NCBI GenBank assembly: GCA_003223395.1
Contig: QHUZ01000052.1
Span: 1-64,000 of the forward strand
DNA length: 64,000 nt
Direction: 5' to 3'
Source of the DNA: Gemmatimonadota bacterium
Lineage (GTDB): Bacteria > Gemmatimonadota > Gemmatimonadetes > Gemmatimonadales > GWC2-71-9
Made by a program: the position numbers and the translations under genes. Each line of letters starts with the position of its first letter. Positions within the stretch are counted from its first letter, which is position 1. Positions 59,796 to 64,000 of the stretch are shown here, piece by piece. The notes beneath the pieces were generated by a model. It searched no databases. It worked only from the letters and a program-made list of their open reading frames with translations, and was not told the DNA's origin.

Positions 59796-60467
59796 ATGCC
59801 CACTTCTCGCGTCATTTTCTGGGACGTTGACACCCAGTACGACTTCATGAAGGCCGACGGCAAGCTGTACGTGCCCGACGCCGAGCAGCTCATCCCCAAT
59901 CTCCGGAAGCTCACGGACTACGCCCACGGGCACGGCATCCGTATCGTGGCCAGCGCCGACGATCACGTCCGAGAGCACCCCGAGATCTCGGCCACGCCGG
60001 ACTGGAAGACGACCTTTCCGCCGCATTGCCTGCGGGGGACGCCCGGACAACGGAAGATCGCCGAGACCGCCCTGCGGGATCCGCTGGTGATCGAGCCGGA
60101 GCCTCAGGACGCCACGGCGCTCGCCACGCGGGTGCGCAACCATCGTGGCGACATCCTCTTTCATAAGCACCGTTTCGACGTCTTCTCCAACCCCAATGTC
60201 CTTCCGGTACTAGACGCGCTGAATCCGCACGACATCGTTCTCTACGGCGTCGCGCTGGACGTCTGCGACAAGTACGCGATCGAAGGGCTGCTGCAACACC
60301 GCCCCCAGGTCCGCCTGTTTGCGGTGGTGGACGCCATGAAGCCGATCGACCGCGACGTCGCCGAGCATCTGCTCAAAGAGTGGGGCGAGGAGGGTGTACG
60401 GTTGGTGAAGACCAGTGAGGTCGTCGTGGGCGGTCTGGTCGAAGAGCTGGAGCGGGCGAGCGCATGA
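59796..60467 (+). CDS. Isochorismatase-family cysteine hydrolase (nicotinamidase-like)
   Basis: A 223-residue hydrolase. The triad residues are Asp in FWDVDTQYDFM, Lys in FHKHRFDVF and Cys in VALDVCDKYAIEG. SADDHVREHPE binds metal in nicotinamidases. It could release nicotinate for the nicotinate phosphoribosyltransferase encoded at 55.4 kb. The stop overlaps the next start (ATGA). Confidence 0.87.
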   Translation: MPTSRVIFWDVDTQYDFMKADGKLYVPDAEQLIPNLRKLTDYAHGHGIRIVASADDHVREHPEISATPDWKTTFPPHCLRGTPGQRKIAETALRDPLVIEPEPQDATALATRVRNHRGDILFHKHRFDVFSNPNVLPVLDALNPHDIVLYGVALDVCDKYAIEGLLQHRPQVRLFAVVDAMKPIDRDVAEHLLKEWGEEGVRLVKTSEVVVGGLVEELERASA

Positions 60468-61576
60468 CATCGACGGCATCGGTTCCAACCCACGCGGTAG
60501 CTGTGCCCACATTCGGCAAGTTCTTCCTCCCGGGACCGACAGACGTTCATCCCGAGGTTCTGGAGGCCATGATCCGGCCCATGGTCGGGCATCGTTCGGG
60601 GGCGATGGAGAAGCTGCTCCAGAACGTCGCGCCGAAGCTCGGCGCCGTGGCTCGCACGAGTCGCCCTGTCTTCATCGGCACGAACTCGGCGACCGGCTTC
60701 ATGGAGATGGCCGTGCGCAACGGCGTCCGGCGCCGCGCGCTGTCGCTCGTCAACGGCGCCTTCAGCGAGCGGTTCGCCGGTATCGTCGGTGCGTGCGGCA
60801 AAGAGTGCATCCGGCTCGACGTCCCGCTCGGCGCGGCGGTCGAACCCGACATGCTGCGCGACGCGTTGAAGCGCACGCCCGTGGACGCCGTCACGTGCGT
60901 CCACTCCGAGACGTCCACCGGCGTTCTACAAGATGTCGCCGGCTACGCCGCGGTCGTCCAGGAATTCGATGACGTCCTGCTGCTCGTCGACTGCGTCACC
61001 TCGATGGTGGGCTCCCCGGTCGAGACCGATGCCTGGAAGCTCGACTTCGCGTTCACCGGGTCGCAAAAGGCTCTCGCGCTTCCGCCCGGGCTCGCGCTCG
61101 GCGTGGCGTCGGAAGGGATGGTCGAGCGCGCCAAGACGCTCGAGGAGCGCGGTGCCTACTTCGATTTGATCAGCTTCCTGACGGCAACGACCAAATTTCA
61201 GCCGACCAACACACCCGCGATCTCACTGCTCTACGCGCTCGAGGTACAGCTCGGGCGGATCGAGCGCGAGGGCGGCATCGAAGCACGCTGGAAACGGCAC
61301 GACGCCATGCGGCGGCGCGTCGAAACGTGGGCTCCCGAGCACGGCATCAAGTTCCTGCCGGGCGAAGGGCGCCACAGTTGGACGGTGTCCTGCCTCCGGC
61401 TCCCCGAGGGGAAACACTCCAAGGATGTGGTCGGCGTGCTGAAGCAACAGGGATGGACGATCGGGGCCGGCTACGGCGCCCTGAAAGACTCCACCATCCG
61501 CATCGGGCACATGGGCGATCACACCGTCGCCGCGCTGGACGACCTGTTGCCGTTGATCGCTCGGGCGCTGGAATGA
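60464..61576 (+). CDS. Class V aminotransferase (phosphoserine/serine-pyruvate type)
   Basis: A 370-residue PLP enzyme with FFLPGPTDVHPEVLEAM and GHRSGAMEKLL at the start, the PLP lysine in FTGSQKALALPPGLALG, and VHSETSTGVLQDV. Immediate coupling to serA (ATGA) suggests it acts in serine synthesis as the phosphoserine aminotransferase step; sequence alone also fits alanine-glyoxylate or serine-pyruvate aminotransferase. Confidence 0.87.
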   Translation: MTSTASVPTHAVAVPTFGKFFLPGPTDVHPEVLEAMIRPMVGHRSGAMEKLLQNVAPKLGAVARTSRPVFIGTNSATGFMEMAVRNGVRRRALSLVNGAFSERFAGIVGACGKECIRLDVPLGAAVEPDMLRDALKRTPVDAVTCVHSETSTGVLQDVAGYAAVVQEFDDVLLLVDCVTSMVGSPVETDAWKLDFAFTGSQKALALPPGLALGVASEGMVERAKTLEERGAYFDLISFLTATTKFQPTNTPAISLLYALEVQLGRIEREGGIEARWKRHDAMRRRVETWAPEHGIKFLPGEGRHSWTVSCLRLPEGKHSKDVVGVLKQQGWTIGAGYGALKDSTIRIGHMGDHTVAALDDLLPLIARALE

Positions 61577-63180
61577 CGTGGCGCGTCGTCGTCGCCGATC
61601 GGGTGGCGAAAAGCGGTCTCGACCTGCTGTCCAATACATCTGACATCGAAGTCGTGGACGTCGCGGGCAAGCCGGCGGAGCTGGATAAGGCGATCGCGGG
61701 CGCGCACGCGCTGATCGTGCGCAGCGAAACGCGCGTGACGGCGCCGCTGATGGCCCGCGCGCCGAACCTGCGCGTCGTCGCGCGCGCAGGCACCGGCGTT
61801 GACACGATCGATGTCCCGGCCGCGACGCGCCGGGGCATTGCGGTCATGAATACTCCCGGCGCCAACACCGTCAGCGCCGGCGAGCACGCGATGGGTCTCC
61901 TGCTCGCGCTGGTCCGGCGCATATCGGACGCCGCAGCCGCCATGCGGCGCGGGGAATGGGACCGCAAGCGCTTCGAAGGGACCGAGCTGCGCGGCAAGAC
62001 GATCGGCGTCGTGGGCCTGGGGCGGATCGGCGGCCACGTCGCCCAGCTGGCGCGCGCGTTCGGCATGCAGGTGGTCGGTCACGATCCGTACTTGCCGCCC
62101 GAGCGCGCCAGCGAAATGCACGTCCGCCTGCTCCCGATCGATCAGCTGCTCCGCGCGGCTGACGTCGTCACCCTGCATGTCGCGCTGACCGACCAGACGC
62201 ACCATCTCATCGACGCGAACCGCCTCAAGCTGATGAAGCCGACCGCCGTGCTGATCAACACGGCGCGCGGGGAGCTGGTGGACGAAGCGGCACTGGCGGA
62301 CGCGATCAAGGAAAAGCGCATCGGCGGCGCGGCCATCGACGTGTTCGCGGTCGAGCCGCTGCCCGCGGACTCGCCGCTCCGGTCGCTCGATCGCGTGATC
62401 CTGACGCCGCACCTCGCCGCCTCGACCGCCGAGGCCCAGGAGCGCGTGGCGATGGAGATCTGCAGCGCCGTCCGGGAGGCACTGGTCGCGGGCGACCTCT
62501 CGTTCGCGATCAACGTGCCCGGGATGGGCGGAGACCTGCTGCGCCGGTTGGCGCCGCTCCTCGATCTGGCCCGCCGCCTCGGCCGCCTGGCGCTGGCCCT
62601 GGCGGATGGAACCGTGAAAGCGGTCGAAGTCGCCTACGGCGGCAAGGAAGAGGCGGCGCAGCGGCCGGTGCTCGTTTCCGCGCTGGAGGGGCTCCTTGCA
62701 GCGATGAACGCCGGCCCCGTGAGCCTGGTGAATGCGCAGGTGCTGGCCGAAGAGAAGGGCATCAAGCTCGGCACGAAGACGGGTGCGCCGGAGGCGGGCT
62801 TCGAGACGTCAATCGGTGTGAAGGTTGACACCGCCCGGGGACGCGTGCGCGTCACCGGAGCGCTCATCGGCGGCAGCCACGGCCGTGTCATCCGGATCGA
62901 CGACTATCACGTTGACGTCGCTCCCGATGGCTGGATGCTGGTGATCCGTAACCGCGACGTGCCGGGCGTGATCGGCCGAGTCGGCTCGGCGCTCGGGAGC
63001 GCCGGCATCAACATCGCGAGCTACCATCAAGCCCGCCGCTCGTCCCCGACCGCCGACGGTGGACCCGCGGACGCGCTTGCCGCGATCAACGTCGATCAGG
63101 CGCTGACCAACGGCGTGCTCGACAAGCTGCAGGGATTGCCGGATGTGCTAGACGTCCGGCTGGCGAACTTCGGAGATTAG
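61573..63180 (+). CDS. serA: D-3-phosphoglycerate dehydrogenase, long form
   Basis: A 535-residue NAD enzyme, first step of serine synthesis. Nucleotide fold IGVVGLGRIGGHVAQLARAF; catalytic Arg in INTARGELVDEAAL; catalytic His in LTPHLAASTAEAQ. After residue 320 come the intervening ASB domain (VKAVEVAYGGKEEA) and a C-terminal ACT domain (MLVIRNRDVPGVIGRVGSAL), which usually gives serine feedback control. ATG 61573 overlaps the aminotransferase stop. Confidence 0.95.
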   Translation: MTWRVVVADRVAKSGLDLLSNTSDIEVVDVAGKPAELDKAIAGAHALIVRSETRVTAPLMARAPNLRVVARAGTGVDTIDVPAATRRGIAVMNTPGANTVSAGEHAMGLLLALVRRISDAAAAMRRGEWDRKRFEGTELRGKTIGVVGLGRIGGHVAQLARAFGMQVVGHDPYLPPERASEMHVRLLPIDQLLRAADVVTLHVALTDQTHHLIDANRLKLMKPTAVLINTARGELVDEAALADAIKEKRIGGAAIDVFAVEPLPADSPLRSLDRVILTPHLAASTAEAQERVAMEICSAVREALVAGDLSFAINVPGMGGDLLRRLAPLLDLARRLGRLALALADGTVKAVEVAYGGKEEAAQRPVLVSALEGLLAAMNAGPVSLVNAQVLAEEKGIKLGTKTGAPEAGFETSIGVKVDTARGRVRVTGALIGGSHGRVIRIDDYHVDVAPDGWMLVIRNRDVPGVIGRVGSALGSAGINIASYHQARRSSPTADGGPADALAAINVDQALTNGVLDKLQGLPDVLDVRLANFGD

Positions 63181-63186
63181 CGGTCC

Positions 63187-63206
63187 TCAAAGCAGGACCT
63201 GCTTTC
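63187..63206 (+). terminator. Weak hairpin after serA
   Basis: AAAGCAGGACCTGCTTT forms a seven-base-pair palindrome close behind the serA stop, followed by CACC rather than a U-run. It may be a partial terminator. Confidence 0.25.
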
Positions 63207-63248
63207 ACCGTACATTCCGCGACGGATCCGTAAATCAAGGAGCAAAGC

Positions 63249-64000
63249 ATGAGAGTCGTGTTCGGTCTGCTGACGCTGTTCACATCGGTGCTCCCACCGG
63301 CTGCGGCGCAGGTCCCGGACAACGTCAACGAGATGCTGCGCCGCATTTACGCCTCGGCGGATTTCGCGCCGCAGCGCTTCGGACCGGCGCGGTGGATCGA
63401 AACCGGTACCGCCTATACCACGGTGGAGAAGTCCGACATCGTGCGCTACGAGACCTCCACCGGCACTCGCAGCATCTATGTCTCGGGCAGCCAGCTCACA
63501 CCGGTCGGCTCAAGCGAAGCCCTCGACATCGATGACTACGGATGGTCGGCCGATGGCAACCTGTTGCTGCTTTTCACCAACACTCAGCGCGTGTGGCGGC
63601 AGAATACCCGCGGCGACTACTGGGTGCTCAATCGAAAGACCGGCGCGCTGAAACAGCTCGGCGGACCGAGCGCCCCGCCGTCCTCGCTCATGTATGCCAA
63701 GTTTTCACCCGCCGGCGATCGCGTGGCCTATGTGCGGCAGGGAAACGTCTACGTGGAGCGGCTGTCGGACGGCGCAATCACGGCCCTGACGAGCGATGCC
63801 GACTCGCTCCACGTGAACGGCATGACCGACTGGGTTTACGAGGAGGAGTTCGACCTCCGAGACGCCTTCCGCTGGTCACCCGACGGTTCGAAGATCGCCT
63901 ATTGGCGGTTCGACATGACGGGCCTCGGCACCTATTTCCTCGTCAACGACACCGACTCGCTCTATCCGAAAATCACGCCGATTCAATATCCCAAGGTCGG
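63249..64000 (+). CDS. Dipeptidyl peptidase IV family (S9) protein, N-terminal part
   Basis: Starts at ATG 63249 with AAGGAG seven bases upstream and stays open to the window end. A signal peptide (MRVVFGLLTLFTSVLPPAAA, cleaved before QVPDN) precedes a beta-propeller: DIDDYGWSADGNLLLLFTNT, MYAKFSPAGDRVAYVRQGN and AFRWSPDGSKIAYWRFD. The motif TDWVYEEEFDLRDA matches the double-Glu loop of DPP-IV that binds the substrate N-terminus. The catalytic hydrolase domain lies beyond the window. Confidence 0.9.
   Translation, partial: MRVVFGLLTLFTSVLPPAAAQVPDNVNEMLRRIYASADFAPQRFGPARWIETGTAYTTVEKSDIVRYETSTGTRSIYVSGSQLTPVGSSEALDIDDYGWSADGNLLLLFTNTQRVWRQNTRGDYWVLNRKTGALKQLGGPSAPPSSLMYAKFSPAGDRVAYVRQGNVYVERLSDGAITALTSDADSLHVNGMTDWVYEEEFDLRDAFRWSPDGSKIAYWRFDMTGLGTYFLVNDTDSLYPKITPIQYPKV

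Noticed and set aside
1-64000. CRISPR arrays, insertion sequences, prophage or integron structures
   Set aside because: No regularly spaced direct repeats of 23-40 bases, no transposase or integrase frames, and the repeats found are short palindromes or 7-14-bp arrays.

Overview
This window is GC-rich, gene-dense DNA from a free-living Gram-negative bacterium. The mix of features suggests Gemmatimonadota or a close relative: Ig-like/TolB-propeller secreted proteins, signal peptides ending in A-x-A-Q, many S9/S41/M1 peptidases and amidohydrolases, and an ECF sigma factor with a large periplasmic anti-sigma partner. The phylum is inferred from gene content only. I see no rRNA, convincing tRNA, CRISPR array, transposase or phage gene. 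No gene-free stretch exceeds about 180 bases, and many genes overlap by ATGA, GTGA or TGATG junctions.

Layout. 1-6583 (minus strand): nitrogen assimilation operon gltB-glnK-amt-torF with a possible attenuated leader; no gltD is present, and torF runs off the left edge with a frameshift. 6751-10334 (minus): two D-Ala-D-Ala-ligase-like ATP-grasp enzymes, a GNAT acetyltransferase and a lysine 2,3-aminomutase, apparently one overlapping operon. This is the best candidate here for an undescribed pathway, perhaps making an acylated beta-lysine peptide. 10479-12775: thyX and a GlcD-type oxidase. 12823-13689 (plus): a DUF116 protein. 13610-19558 (minus): thiolase, slipin, a broken gene, 3-hydroxyacyl-CoA dehydrogenase, two small envelope proteins and an amino-acid permease. 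19707-21149: an odd protein with an HTH-like N-terminus and a beta-propeller. 21222-26059: isopropylmalate-type dehydrogenase, zinc ribbon, dCMP deaminase, degenerate RNase H, Usp, and selD, which is itself a selenoprotein with an in-frame UGA. 26081-32918: ECF sigma with an anti-sigma/thioredoxin fusion, then two secreted amidohydrolases and small proteins.

33093-47108 (plus): Ig/TolB protein, alcohol dehydrogenase, gyrA, threonine dehydratase-like enzyme, a diguanylate cyclase response regulator, a Ser/Thr kinase, an orphan E1-alpha, an M1 peptidase, a PQQ-type dehydrogenase and a dienelactone hydrolase. 47105-53465: mixed orientation, with a possibly inactive S41 peptidase, a deleted metallophosphoesterase, TetR, a saccharopine-dehydrogenase-like enzyme, an Omp85-like barrel and a Tat-exported asparaginase. 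53520-64000 (plus): glycosyltransferase, zf-HC2 protein, nicotinate phosphoribosyltransferase, argC-argB-argD(broken)-argA behind an ARG-box-like site, nicotinamidase-like hydrolase, serine-pathway aminotransferase plus serA, and the start of a DPP-IV peptidase.

Two patterns cut across the window. First, three genes (17.3, 48.9 and 59.0 kb) look as if they lost an internal segment with a frame change; this could be real decay or assembly error. Second, the DNA carries dispersed short repeats: a 28-bp perfect palindrome in four places and 7-8-bp tandem arrays that repeatedly sit on gene start codons.
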